From NCBI RefSeq assembly GCF_000385135.1, contig NZ_ARQM01000011.1:372001-436000 (forward strand): 64,000 nt of DNA, given 5' to 3'. The translations under genes were made by a program, and so were the position numbers. Of the stretch, positions 7,760 to 16,364 are shown one piece after another. The notes below the pieces were generated by a model. The model did not search any database. It worked only from the letters and a program-made list of their open reading frames with translations, and had not been told where the DNA came from. Numbering within the stretch: position 1 is the stretch's first letter; every line of letters starts with the position of its first letter. This DNA comes from Promicromonospora sukumoe 327MFSha3.1. Lineage in GTDB: Bacteria > Actinomycetota > Actinomycetes > Actinomycetales > Cellulomonadaceae.

Positions 7760-8911
7760 TCAGTCGCCGCTCGACGCGCGCACGATCAGCCGGGAGCTCA
7801 GCTCGATCCGGTGCACCGGGCGGTCGGCGTCCGCGAGCCGACGCGTCAGCAGCTCCACCGCGGCCGCGCCGATCGCGGCCTTGGGCGGGCTCACCGCGGT
7901 GAGCGGCGGGTCGGCCAGGGCGGCCACCTCGTCGTCGTAGGCGACCACCGCCAGGTCCGCGGGCACCCGCATGCCGCGTTCCCGCGCGAGCTCCACCAGC
8001 GAGATCGCCTCCCGGTCGGAGTGCACCAGGACCGCCGTCACGCCCGTCTCCGTGCACTCGTCCAGCACGGCCGCGGCGTCGGTGGCCCACGCCGCGCCGG
8101 CCAGCGGATCGGTCTCCAGGTCGAGCACCACGTCGAACTCCAGGTCCGCCGCCGCCGCGAGGAAGCCGCGGCGGACGGCCGCCGAGTGCGGGCTGGTCCG
8201 CGACGTCACCAGGCCCACGCGCTTGTGTCCCCGCTCCGCGATGTGCCGGGCGGCCGTGCCCGAGCCGAGCGCGTGGTCGGTCGCCACGGACTCCAGCGGC
8301 TCGCGGTAGGGCCCGCCCACCAGGCGCCGCTCCATCAGCACCACCGGCAGGTCCAGGCCCGCGAGCCAGTCGGCCAGGTCTGTGGCGTCCGGGCCGTCGA
8401 CGGGCGGGGCCACCAGCAGGCCGTCGACCCCGGGGCCGCCGTCGTCGCTGACGAGCGCCGCGAGCTGGTGCCGGATCTGGTCCGCGTCGTACGACCCGCC
8501 CCGCAGGATCAGCCGCGCCGTGTCGTGCGCGGCGGCCCGCGCGCCGCGGATCACCTCGGGCCAGTAGTAGTCCAGCGAGGGCACGACCATGCCGATGGTC
8601 GGCCGCTCGTCGTCGCCCGCGAACATGCCCTCCGGCAGGGGGACGCCGGTGCTCGCCCCGGTGCGGGCGCCCAGGCCGCCGCCGCTCCCGGAGCCGCCGT
8701 TGGTGCCGGTGCCGCGCGCCGGGATGCGGGCGCCCCCGTGCACCTTCTCCAGCGTGCCCTCGGCCACGAGCAGCGCGAGGTCGCGCCGCACGGTCACGGG
8801 GGTCACACCGAGCACGCGCGACAGGTCGCTCACCCGCGCCGAGCCCGTCTCCCGCACCCGTGCGATCAGGCGTGCCCGACGCTCGCTCGGGAGCGGCGCT
8901 TCCTGCGTCAT
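7760..8911 (-). CDS. Hybrid regulator: DeoR-type winged helix plus LacI-type sugar-binding domain
   Basis: A 383-residue one-component regulator. Residues about 8-58 form a DeoR/GlpR-type winged helix (RVSDLSRVLGVTPVTVRRDL, then the wing GTLEKVHGGA). A Gly/Thr/Ser-rich linker (about 65-90) leads to a periplasmic-binding-like effector domain (about 100-375) with TIGMVVPSLDYYWPEVIRGA and the typical VVAYDDEVAALADPPLTAV ending. DeoR proteins normally carry a sugar-phosphate isomerase-like sensor, so this is a domain swap. ATG 8911 has GGAGG 4 bp upstream and overlaps the lyase stop by ATGA. It probably controls the divergent promoters near 10.85-10.95 kb, which carry paired GATCG direct repeats. 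Confidence 0.88.
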   Translation of the reverse strand: MTQEAPLPSERRARLIARVRETGSARVSDLSRVLGVTPVTVRRDLALLVAEGTLEKVHGGARIPARGTGTNGGSGSGGGLGARTGASTGVPLPEGMFAGDDERPTIGMVVPSLDYYWPEVIRGARAAAHDTARLILRGGSYDADQIRHQLAALVSDDGGPGVDGLLVAPPVDGPDATDLADWLAGLDLPVVLMERRLVGGPYREPLESVATDHALGSGTAARHIAERGHKRVGLVTSRTSPHSAAVRRGFLAAAADLEFDVVLDLETDPLAGAAWATDAAAVLDECTETGVTAVLVHSDREAISLVELARERGMRVPADLAVVAYDDEVAALADPPLTAVSPPKAAIGAAAVELLTRRLADADRPVHRIELSSRLIVRASSGD

Positions 8912-10836
8912 GCGACCTCCTGCGATCCCGACCCGGTGGGTCTCATGGTTACCCGGAACTGGCCCGACGGCGCCTCTGCGCGCGCCGTGAGCCGCAACCG
9001 GTTCAGGTGTTCACCCCATACGGCGGTCAGCTCCGGGTCGTCCAGCGCACGCACGTCGACCGCGGCGTCGACGGCCTGAGGATCCCACGTGATCGCGAGT
9101 GCGCGGCGAGCCGGGGCGTCGTCCGGGGCGAACCTGACGACCGCGCGGCCAGGCGTGAGCTCGACGTCGCCCGCGAGCATCCAGTGCCACGCCGTCGGCG
9201 CGACGGGTTCGACGGACCTGGCCGGGACCGCGTCCGGGGCCGCGTCCGTGAACCGCCAGGAGTCCTCGACCGTCACGGCCTCGACGGCCGGGTCCAGCGT
9301 CACCTCGCGCCACCACTGCTCCAGCCCGGCGACGGGATACGCGCCGGCCAGCTCGACCCGCGCCCGCCAGCCCGCGGGCGGCTCGGTGTCGGTGCCGGCA
9401 CCGACGCCAGCCACGGCTACGCCGTCCGACACCTCGAAGGCGCTCGCGGCGAACTCCGGGCCCGGGGCCTGCTCCACGCCGCGCACCCGCGGGACGTTGT
9501 GCCAGTCGCCGCGCACCACCCACAGGTCGTACCGGTCGGGGCCGAAGGTGCCGGCGCGGTAGGTGGGCTTGCCGGCGTCGACCACGACGGGCACGCCGTC
9601 GAGGGCCACGATCACCGAGCCGACGTCCACGTGGTTGTGGTTCTCGTCGTTGTGCCCGCCCTTGACCGACACGGCGAGCCCGCGTGTCGAGCCCGGTGCG
9701 GTGCGCGCGACGGCGATCCCGGTCGCCGGGAACGTGGCCCGGCCCACCAGCGGCGGCGCGGTGGCCGGGGCGTCCACCCAGGACCCGGACAGCAGGCCGA
9801 CCGCGCGGGGCAGGGAGGCGCGCTCGTCGAACAGCCCGCCGGGCTGCCCGCGGTACGACGCCGCGTGCTGCGCCGCCGCCGCGTCGCCCACCCGCTGCGC
9901 CCACGTGTGCACGACGTTCCAGGGCCAGGTCGCGAGCGGCCGCGCGGCGCCGTCGGCCACGTTGACGTACCAGCTGCCGCCCAGGTGCATGGCGTGCGGG
10001 AAGGCCAGGGTCGCGCGGATGCGGTCCAGCGCCTCGGGCGCGGGGTCGGTGCCCGCGAACGTCAGCAGGTCCTGCGCCTCCAGCGCGCGGGCCGCGCCGT
10101 GCCACCAGTAGTGGTAGCCCTCGTCCACCCCGCCGTCGGCGGGCAGGGAGGCCCAGTACGCGGCGATGCCCTCCGCCACGAGCGCGGTGGTGGCCGCGCG
10201 GCGGTCGGGGTCGTCCTCCAGTGCGAGGTTGGCGGCGAGCACGTTGCCCTGGATCCAGGGGCTCCAGTTCATGATCGGGTGGTCGACGCCGAGCCACCAC
10301 CAGTCCCGCCGGTCGGTGAACGGGCGCAGCACCCGGGCCTGCGTCTCGTGCCGGACGCGCCAGCGCACGCCGGGCGCGCGCTCGTCGAGGGCCGGGCCGA
10401 GCAGGTGGTCGATCCACGCGAGCTGCGCCGCGACCTCCCCCGCGCCGAGGTCGAGGTGGGGCTCGGTCACGGTGGGCGTGACGCGGCCGAACCGCTCGAA
10501 CGTGTCGTCGTGCGAGGCCCAGCACCAGCTCGACTGCTCGCAGAGCAGCAGCACGCCGTCGACCACCTCGTCGACCAGGCCGTGACGCGGGTCGACGAGC
10601 GCCGCGAGCGTGGCTCGGGTCAGCCGTGCCTGCCGGGCGGCGACCTGCGCCTCGTAGACCGTGCGGTCGCCGTCGCGGAAGAACCGGGCGTAGTGCGAGG
10701 CGAGCGGCTGCGGCCACGGGGTGCCGCGCTCGGCATCCGCCCTGGCGAGCGTGGGTGCGAGGGCGCTCACCACGTGCCCGGCGGCCCAGTGGTCCCGGGC
10801 CGACACGTCGGGCGCGGGCAGCGACGCTGCTGTCAT
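8908..10836 (-). CDS. Heparinase II/III-like polysaccharide lyase family protein
   Basis: A 642-residue protein with an N-terminal alpha/alpha-toroid (about 30-350, rich in Trp, e.g. RRDWWWLGVDHPIMNWSPW) and a C-terminal heparinase II/III-type beta-sandwich (about 370-620). The family signature GGHNDENHNHVDVGSVIV, with the catalytic-region histidines, is present. Members of this fold cleave uronic-acid-containing polysaccharides or unsaturated oligosaccharides by beta-elimination. There is no signal peptide, so it should act in the cytoplasm on imported oligosaccharides. ATG 10836 is preceded by GGAGATAC. It is cotranscribed with the hybrid regulator and divergent from the dehydrogenase/DUF2264/ABC operon. 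The substrate is unknown. Confidence 0.85.
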   Translation of the reverse strand: MTAASLPAPDVSARDHWAAGHVVSALAPTLARADAERGTPWPQPLASHYARFFRDGDRTVYEAQVAARQARLTRATLAALVDPRHGLVDEVVDGVLLLCEQSSWCWASHDDTFERFGRVTPTVTEPHLDLGAGEVAAQLAWIDHLLGPALDERAPGVRWRVRHETQARVLRPFTDRRDWWWLGVDHPIMNWSPWIQGNVLAANLALEDDPDRRAATTALVAEGIAAYWASLPADGGVDEGYHYWWHGAARALEAQDLLTFAGTDPAPEALDRIRATLAFPHAMHLGGSWYVNVADGAARPLATWPWNVVHTWAQRVGDAAAAQHAASYRGQPGGLFDERASLPRAVGLLSGSWVDAPATAPPLVGRATFPATGIAVARTAPGSTRGLAVSVKGGHNDENHNHVDVGSVIVALDGVPVVVDAGKPTYRAGTFGPDRYDLWVVRGDWHNVPRVRGVEQAPGPEFAASAFEVSDGVAVAGVGAGTDTEPPAGWRARVELAGAYPVAGLEQWWREVTLDPAVEAVTVEDSWRFTDAAPDAVPARSVEPVAPTAWHWMLAGDVELTPGRAVVRFAPDDAPARRALAITWDPQAVDAAVDVRALDDPELTAVWGEHLNRLRLTARAEAPSGQFRVTMRPTGSGSQEVA

Positions 10837-10848
10837 GTTCGTATCTCC

Positions 10849-10955
10849 AATGATCGAAAATGATCGTATAGGAACTCTTCGCCGAGCGCCAGGGCTTGCC
10901 AACGGCCGGTCTGGTGGGCTTCAATGGGCCATCGTCCGATCGTAGGTGATCGGAA
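10849..10955. promoter_or_regulatory. Divergent control region with paired 10-bp-spaced GATCG direct repeats
   Basis: TGATCG occurs at 10851 and 10861, and CGATCG/TGATCG at 10937 and 10947, so each flank has two half-sites exactly one helical turn apart in the same orientation. Direct-repeat operators are typical of DeoR-type winged helices. One pair sits next to the lyase start and the other upstream of the dehydrogenase. The likely binder is the hybrid regulator at 7760-8911. Confidence 0.6.
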
Positions 10956-11005
10956 TTGTTCGCCTGAACGGTCAGGTGGACGCGGACTCGATGGAGAGGA
11001 GCGCG

Positions 11006-12031
11006 GTGGTGCGGCGACCTGAAGCCCTGCTCGTCATGGACGATCGGGCACTGCGAATGCAGTTCGGCCCGGACGAGGACTCCCGGCTGCGTGCGATCGC
11101 GAGTCTCGGTGAGACCGCTCGGGTGACCTCCTACGACACGCCCGAGGCCAAGGCCCGGCTGGCCGACGTCGAGGTGCTCGTCACCTCGTGGGGCGCGCCC
11201 CGGCTCACCTCCGAGGTCCTCGAGCTCGCGCCCAACCTGCGCGCGGTCGTGCACTGCGCGGGCTCGGTCCGGTCGCTCGTGTCCGACGCGGTCTGGGACC
11301 GGGGGCTGCTGGTGACCAACGCCGTGGCCGAGAACGCGCTGCCGGTCGCGGAGTTCACGGTGGCCGCGATCCTGATGGCGGGCAAGAAGGCGCCGTTCCT
11401 CGCGAACATCGCCCGCAAGCGCCGCGACGACTGGTCCTACCTGGACGAGCACGGCGACCTGTCCAACCGGGACCGCGTGGTCGGCATCGTCGGCTTCTCC
11501 CGGACCGGCCGCCAGGTCGTGGCGCGCCTGACCGTGCCGGGCTCCGGTCCCGAGACACGCGAGATCCTCGTGGCGGACCCGTTCGCGGACGCGGCCGCCG
11601 TGGCCGACGCCGGCGCGCGGCTGGTGCCGCTCGACGAGCTGCTGGCGGCGTCCGACATCGTCTCCCTGCACGCCCCGGAACTGCCCTCGACGCGCAACCT
11701 GATCGGTGCTCGCGAGCTTGCCCTGCTGTCCGACGGCGCCACGCTGATCAACACCGCGCGCGGCACCGTGGTCGACACCGCGGCGCTGGAGCGCGAGTGC
11801 TCCACGGGCCGCATCTACGCGATGCTCGACGTCACCGAGCCGGAGCCGCTGCCGGCGTCGTCCGTGCTGTACGACCTGCCCAACGTCATGATCACACCGC
11901 ACATCGCCGGGTCGCTCGGCACGGAGGCGCGCCGCATGACGGCGGCCGCGCTCGACGAGCTGGAGCGCTACGCCCGGGGCGAGTCGTCCCGCAGCGCCGT
12001 GACCCGCGAGGACATGGAGTTCGTCGCATGA
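11006..12031 (+). CDS. D-isomer-specific 2-hydroxyacid dehydrogenase family protein
   Basis: A 341-residue NAD(P)-dependent dehydrogenase. The nucleotide-binding turn reads GIVGFSRTGRQV, where the middle Gly of GxGxxG is Ser, as I recall for a subfamily found in glycan loci. Catalytic Arg (NTARGTVVD), Glu (LDVTEPEPLP) and His (ITPHIAGS) are all present. I prefer GTG 11006, with GGAGAGGAG just upstream, to the in-frame ATG at 10991 or 10946, because 10946 lies inside the putative operator. The stop overlaps the DUF2264 start (ATGA). It probably reduces or oxidises a hydroxy- or keto-acid from the lyase product; the substrate is not evident. Confidence 0.85.
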   Translation: MVRRPEALLVMDDRALRMQFGPDEDSRLRAIASLGETARVTSYDTPEAKARLADVEVLVTSWGAPRLTSEVLELAPNLRAVVHCAGSVRSLVSDAVWDRGLLVTNAVAENALPVAEFTVAAILMAGKKAPFLANIARKRRDDWSYLDEHGDLSNRDRVVGIVGFSRTGRQVVARLTVPGSGPETREILVADPFADAAAVADAGARLVPLDELLAASDIVSLHAPELPSTRNLIGARELALLSDGATLINTARGTVVDTAALERECSTGRIYAMLDVTEPEPLPASSVLYDLPNVMITPHIAGSLGTEARRMTAAALDELERYARGESSRSAVTREDMEFVA

Positions 12032-13953
12032 CCGACCACACAGCTTCCTTCCGTCCGTCCGGCGCAGGGGCGTCCGGCCCCGAGGCCCGGGCCTGGCTGA
12101 CCGGCTACGCCGACCGGCTGCTCGCCGCCGTCGAGCCCTACGCGTCGTCGACCGGCTCGCTCATCACGCTGCCGGGCACGCCCGGCGGCTACGGCACCGC
12201 CGTCGACGGGCTCGAGGGCTTCGCGCGCACGTTCCTGCTGGCCGGCTTCCGGCTCGCGGGCGAGGACGGCGCGGACCCGACCGGCCTCGCCGAGCGGTAC
12301 GCGGCAGGGCTGACCGCGGGCGCCGACCCCGCGCACCCCGAGCGGTGGGTCCGGCCGGACGAGCACAGCCAGGCCAAGGTCGAGGCGGCCTCGCTGGCCC
12401 TGATCCTCGACCTGACGCGCCCCTGGATCTGGGACCGCCTGGCGCCGTCGGCCCAGGAGCACCTGGTCGACTACCTCGCCTCGGTCGTGGGCGACGAGGG
12501 CTACCCGGACAACAACTGGGTCTGGTTCCGCATCGTCGTGGAGACCTTCCTGCGTTCGGTCGGCGGCCCGTTCTCCGCCGACGACGTCGCGCGCGACCTC
12601 GCGGCGCACGACCGGTTCGTCCGGCCCGGCGGCTGGTTCGCCGACGGCCCCGAGCGCAGCTTCGACCACTACACGGGCTGGGCGCTGCACCTCTACTCGG
12701 CCATGTGGGCGCGGATGACCGGCGCGGCCGAGGTCGCGCAGGCCGCGGGCGACGACCTGGCCACCCGCTCGGCGTCGGACCGCGAGCACCTCGCGCGGTA
12801 CCTGGACGACGCGCTGGCGCTGGTCGGCGCCGACGGCTCCCCGCTGCTGCAGGGCCGCAGCCTCACCTACCGCTTCGCGGCCGCCGCCCCGTTCTGGGCC
12901 GGCGCCGTGTCGGGCGTGGGCCGGCCGGGCCAGCTCCGGGAGGCGGCGACCCGCATCGTGCGGCACTTCGCCGACCACGACGTGCCGGGCGACGACGGCC
13001 TCCTGACCCTCGGCTGGCACCAGCCGTGGCGTCCACTCGCGCAGCGGTACAGCGGCACCGGCTCGCCGTACTGGGCCAGCAAGGGGCTGCTCGGCCTGGC
13101 CCTGCCCGCCTCGCACGAGGTGTGGACGGCGGCGCCGGAGCCGCTCCCGGTCGACGTCGGCGACGTGCTCACCGTCGCGGCCGCACCCGGCTGGGCGATC
13201 AGCGCCACGCGCGACGACGGCATCGTGCGCGTGATCAACCACGGCACGGACCACGCGCTGCCCGGGTCCGGCGGCGGCGACTCGCCGCTGTACGCACGCC
13301 TCGGCTACTCGACGGCGGCGTCCCCGCTCCTGGACCGCGACGCGTGGCTCTCGCCGGTGGACCAGTCGGTGGTGCTGCTCGACGTCGCCGACCGCGCCAC
13401 CCACCGCGCGGGCTTCGAGCGGCTCCCGCTGCCCGAGCCCGTCGAGACCCCCGCCGCCGTCCTCGCCTCGGTCGCCGACGCGCACTGGCTGGAGGAGGAC
13501 CGCTCCGCGCCCGACCACGGGTCCGGGCGGCCGGGTACGGCGACGACGGCCGGGCGGGTCACCACCGTGTCGATCGTCCGCGGCGCCTGGGAGGTCCGGC
13601 TGGTGCGGGTCGCGGACGGGCTCGACGCCCGGGCGACGGCGCTCCGGATCGGCGGCTGGGCCGCCGGCCCGGGCCTCGGCTCGACCCTGGTGCCGCTGCT
13701 CGGCGACATCGCCCCGCTCAGCGGATCGACCGTCGACGACGACGCCACGCCTCTCGCGGGACCGAGCACCACCCCCTGGCTGCGGTACGCCCCGGTGCCG
13801 GAGGGCTGGACCGCCGTCGGCGTCCACCTCGGGCGCGCCGCCGGCGACCCGCAGGACCCGGCGCCGCCCGCGGCGCCGCACCTCGAACTCACCGGCGACC
13901 AGGCCCTCGTGACCTGGCCCGACGGCGAACGGACCACGGCAACTCTGCCCTGA
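12028..13953 (+). CDS. DUF2264 domain-containing protein
   Basis: A 641-residue protein without signal peptide. The N-terminal two thirds (about 15-370) match DUF2264, an all-helical alpha/alpha-barrel fold: WRPDEHSQAKVEAASLAL-like WVRPDEHSQAKVEA, GYPDNNWVWFRIVVETFLRS, ERSFDHYTGWALHLYSAMWAR and YRFAAAAPFWAGA. The C-terminal part (about 375-641) looks like a beta-sandwich. DUF2264 proteins occur in pectin, rhamnogalacturonan and other glycan loci and resemble glycoside hydrolase toroids, but their activity is not established. It is coupled to the dehydrogenase upstream and followed by the ABC importer. Confidence 0.85.
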   Translation: MTDHTASFRPSGAGASGPEARAWLTGYADRLLAAVEPYASSTGSLITLPGTPGGYGTAVDGLEGFARTFLLAGFRLAGEDGADPTGLAERYAAGLTAGADPAHPERWVRPDEHSQAKVEAASLALILDLTRPWIWDRLAPSAQEHLVDYLASVVGDEGYPDNNWVWFRIVVETFLRSVGGPFSADDVARDLAAHDRFVRPGGWFADGPERSFDHYTGWALHLYSAMWARMTGAAEVAQAAGDDLATRSASDREHLARYLDDALALVGADGSPLLQGRSLTYRFAAAAPFWAGAVSGVGRPGQLREAATRIVRHFADHDVPGDDGLLTLGWHQPWRPLAQRYSGTGSPYWASKGLLGLALPASHEVWTAAPEPLPVDVGDVLTVAAAPGWAISATRDDGIVRVINHGTDHALPGSGGGDSPLYARLGYSTAASPLLDRDAWLSPVDQSVVLLDVADRATHRAGFERLPLPEPVETPAAVLASVADAHWLEEDRSAPDHGSGRPGTATTAGRVTTVSIVRGAWEVRLVRVADGLDARATALRIGGWAAGPGLGSTLVPLLGDIAPLSGSTVDDDATPLAGPSTTPWLRYAPVPEGWTAVGVHLGRAAGDPQDPAPPAAPHLELTGDQALVTWPDGERTTATLP

Positions 13954-14021
13954 TCACCCATGCGCACCGATGGTTCTCACCGGGGCGCCGCAGGACCGAA
14001 TTCACTCGAAGGAGAGTTGGA

Positions 14022-15317
14022 ATGAACCGCAAGATCATGAGCGCGCTCGGCATCGCCGCCGCCGCGTCGCTGGCCCTGACGGGGTGCGGCGGACAGGACG
14101 AGCCCGCGGACGCCGACGGCCCGGTCACCATCAGCCTGGCCGGCTGGGACTTCGCGTCCACGCCGGAGTTCCAGACGCTCGCGGACGCCTATCACGAGGC
14201 CAACCCCGACGTCACCGTGGAGCTCAAGGAGTACCCCGCGGGCGACGACTACGACACGGCGCTGACGGCCGACCTGGCCGCGGGTGCCGCGCCGGACGTC
14301 TTCATCGTGAAGAACCTGAAGAACTACATCACGTTCCAGGAGGGCGGCACGCTGCTCGACATCTCGGACGTGGCGGGCGAGCTCGACCCGGCGACGGGTG
14401 GCCTGGAGCCGATGGCGGTCGACGGCAAGACCTTCGCGGTGCCCTACCGCCAGGACTCGTGGCTGCTCTACTACAACAAGGCGCTCTTCGAGAAGGCCGG
14501 CGTCGACCTGCCCGACGGCTCCTGGACCTGGGACGACTACGCCGACGCCGCCGAGCAGCTCACCGAGGGCATCGGCGAGAAGGAGGTCACGGGCACCTAC
14601 CTGCACAGCTGGCAGTCCACCGTGCAGGGCTTCGCCCTCTCGCAGACGCCGGGCGCGTCGCTCGACGGCGGCGACTTCTCGTTCCTGGCCCCGTACTACG
14701 AGCGCGAGCTCGCGCTGCAGGACGCCGGCGCGCAGCCGTCGTTCGCGACCGTGACCACGAACGAGCTGGCCTACCAGTCGCAGTTCGGCACCCAGAAGGC
14801 AGCGATGCTCCCGATGGGCTCCTGGTACATCGGCACGCTGGTGGCGGAGCAGGAGTCGGGCGCCGCGGACACCTTCGAGTGGGGCATCGCGCCGATCCCG
14901 CAGCTCGACGAGTCCACGACCGGCACCGAGAACACCCCGCTGACGTTCGGTGACCCGACCACGATGGGCATCAGCTCGAACATCGACGAGTCCAAGATCG
15001 AGACCGCCAAGGACTTCCTGCGGTTCGCCGCCGGCCCCGAGGGTGCCGCCGCGCTCGCCGAGATCGGCATCACGCCGGCCCTGATCGACGACGCCGTGGC
15101 CGACGCGATCTTCGGGCTCGAGGGCGTGCCGCAGGACGAGCTGTCGCGGTTCGCCTACACCACGCACGACACCCTCCCCGAGAACCCGGTGGGCCAGAAG
15201 ACGGCCGCCATCCAGACGATCCTGGGCGAGACCCACTCGGCGATCATGTCCGAGTCCACCCCGGTGGACGAGGCGATCACCGAGGCCGAGGAGCGCGTCG
15301 CCAACGAGGTCGGCTGA
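14022..15317 (+). CDS. ABC sugar importer, solute-binding lipoprotein
   Basis: A 431-residue extracellular binding protein of the MalE/UgpB type. The lipobox LALTGC puts the acylated Cys at residue 22. The mature part shows SLAGWDFASTPEFQTLADAYHEANP, AAGAAPDVFIVKNL and the C-terminal helical hairpin typical of family 1 binding proteins. Two permease genes follow, but no ATPase gene, so a shared ATPase of the MsiK kind is expected. AAGGAGAG precedes ATG 14022. Location in the lyase locus suggests it binds the oligosaccharides produced by extracellular lyases. Confidence 0.92.
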   Translation: MNRKIMSALGIAAAASLALTGCGGQDEPADADGPVTISLAGWDFASTPEFQTLADAYHEANPDVTVELKEYPAGDDYDTALTADLAAGAAPDVFIVKNLKNYITFQEGGTLLDISDVAGELDPATGGLEPMAVDGKTFAVPYRQDSWLLYYNKALFEKAGVDLPDGSWTWDDYADAAEQLTEGIGEKEVTGTYLHSWQSTVQGFALSQTPGASLDGGDFSFLAPYYERELALQDAGAQPSFATVTTNELAYQSQFGTQKAAMLPMGSWYIGTLVAEQESGAADTFEWGIAPIPQLDESTTGTENTPLTFGDPTTMGISSNIDESKIETAKDFLRFAAGPEGAAALAEIGITPALIDDAVADAIFGLEGVPQDELSRFAYTTHDTLPENPVGQKTAAIQTILGETHSAIMSESTPVDEAITEAEERVANEVG

Positions 15318-15330
15318 CCTCGACCGACTC

Positions 15331-15374
15331 GCGCGCCCGGGCTCGGCCGCACCTCGCGCCGAGCCCGGGCGCGC
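15331..15374 (+). terminator. Intra-operon hairpin between binding protein and permease genes
   Basis: A perfect 17-bp GC-only stem (15331-15347 with 15358-15374) occupies the 93-bp gap between the binding-protein and permease genes. There is no T-run. At this position such hairpins usually give partial termination or protect the upstream message, so that binding protein is made in excess over permease. Confidence 0.65.
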
Positions 15375-15410
15375 CCCCGGACCACCACGCTTCCCAAGGA
15401 GACGAACCCC

Positions 15411-16364
15411 ATGACGACACCGGTCGTCGGCGAAGAGCGCACCCTCGGGTTCGCGCAGCCCGACACCCGGCCACCGCTCCGGACCCCGCGCACCTCGCTC
15501 AAGGTCCGTAACGCGCTGGTCGGCTGGACGTTCATCCTGCCGAACTTCCTCGGCTTCGCGGTGCTCACCCTCGCGCCGGTGCTCACGCTGTTCTACATCT
15601 CCCTGACCAGCTGGAACATCTTCGGCGCCGCCCAGTGGGTGGGCCTCGACAACTTCACGCGCCTGGTGGGGGACAAGAGCTTCCACACCGCGCTCGGCAA
15701 CACCTTCTACTACGCCGCGCTGCACATCCCGATCACCATCGTGGCGTCCCTGGGCCTCGCGCTGCTGCTGAACCAGAAGCTGCGCGGCGCGGCGTTCTTC
15801 CGCACGGTCGCGTTCTTCCCGTACATCACGTCGATCGTCGCGGTCGCCGTCGTGTGGAACATGCTGTTCAGCCCCGAGTACGGCCCGATCAACCAGTTCC
15901 TGAGCCTGTTCATCGGCGGCGAGATGCCCGGCTGGACGGTCTCCAAGGACTGGGCGATGCCCGCCGTGATCATCGTCGGCACGTGGAAGGACATGGGCTA
16001 CTACATGCTCCTGTTCCTCGCCGGCCTGCAGACCGTGCCCGGTGAGCTGCACGAGGCCGCCCGGATCGACGGCGCCGGTGCCTGGCAGCGGTTCTGGAAC
16101 GTCACGCTGCCGTGCCTGCGGCCCACGATGTTCTTCGTGACGGTCATGGTCACGATCCAGAGCTTCAAGGTCTTCGACCTGATCCTCGTCATGACCGACG
16201 GCGGCCCGGGCCAGGCGACCCTCGTGCTCAGCCAGTACATCTACCAGAAGGGCTTCGAGCAGTTCGAGTTCGGCTACGCCTCGGCCGTCGCCGTCGTCCT
16301 GTTCTTCATCTGCATCACCGTGACCGTGGTGCAGTTCCTGTACAACAAGCGGAAGGAAGCGTGA
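15411..16364 (+). CDS. ABC sugar importer, permease (MalF/UgpA type)
   Basis: A 317-residue membrane protein with six predicted transmembrane helices, starting VGWTFILPNFLGFAVLTLAP after a basic 35-residue cytoplasmic tail. The ATPase-contacting EAA loop reads HEAARIDGAGAWQRFWNVTLP. It forms the translocation pore with the next gene product. AAGGAGACG precedes ATG 15411; the stop shares one base with the next start (TGATG), giving coupling. The substrate follows the neighbouring binding protein and is unknown. Confidence 0.93.
   Translation: MTTPVVGEERTLGFAQPDTRPPLRTPRTSLKVRNALVGWTFILPNFLGFAVLTLAPVLTLFYISLTSWNIFGAAQWVGLDNFTRLVGDKSFHTALGNTFYYAALHIPITIVASLGLALLLNQKLRGAAFFRTVAFFPYITSIVAVAVVWNMLFSPEYGPINQFLSLFIGGEMPGWTVSKDWAMPAVIIVGTWKDMGYYMLLFLAGLQTVPGELHEAARIDGAGAWQRFWNVTLPCLRPTMFFVTVMVTIQSFKVFDLILVMTDGGPGQATLVLSQYIYQKGFEQFEFGYASAVAVVLFFICITVTVVQFLYNKRKEA

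Noticed and set aside
10946-11005. Longer N-terminus for the 2-hydroxyacid dehydrogenase
   Set aside because: The start would lie within the GATCG operator pair and add non-conserved residues; GTG 11006 has a good ribosome site.
9011-11902. A 963-codon open frame on the minus strand across the lyase and dehydrogenase genes
   Set aside because: It is an Arg/Gly/Pro/Ala-rich shadow of the GC-rich genes in the other frames and matches no protein family; similar false frames lie at 460-2346, 13977-16052 and 35868-38558.
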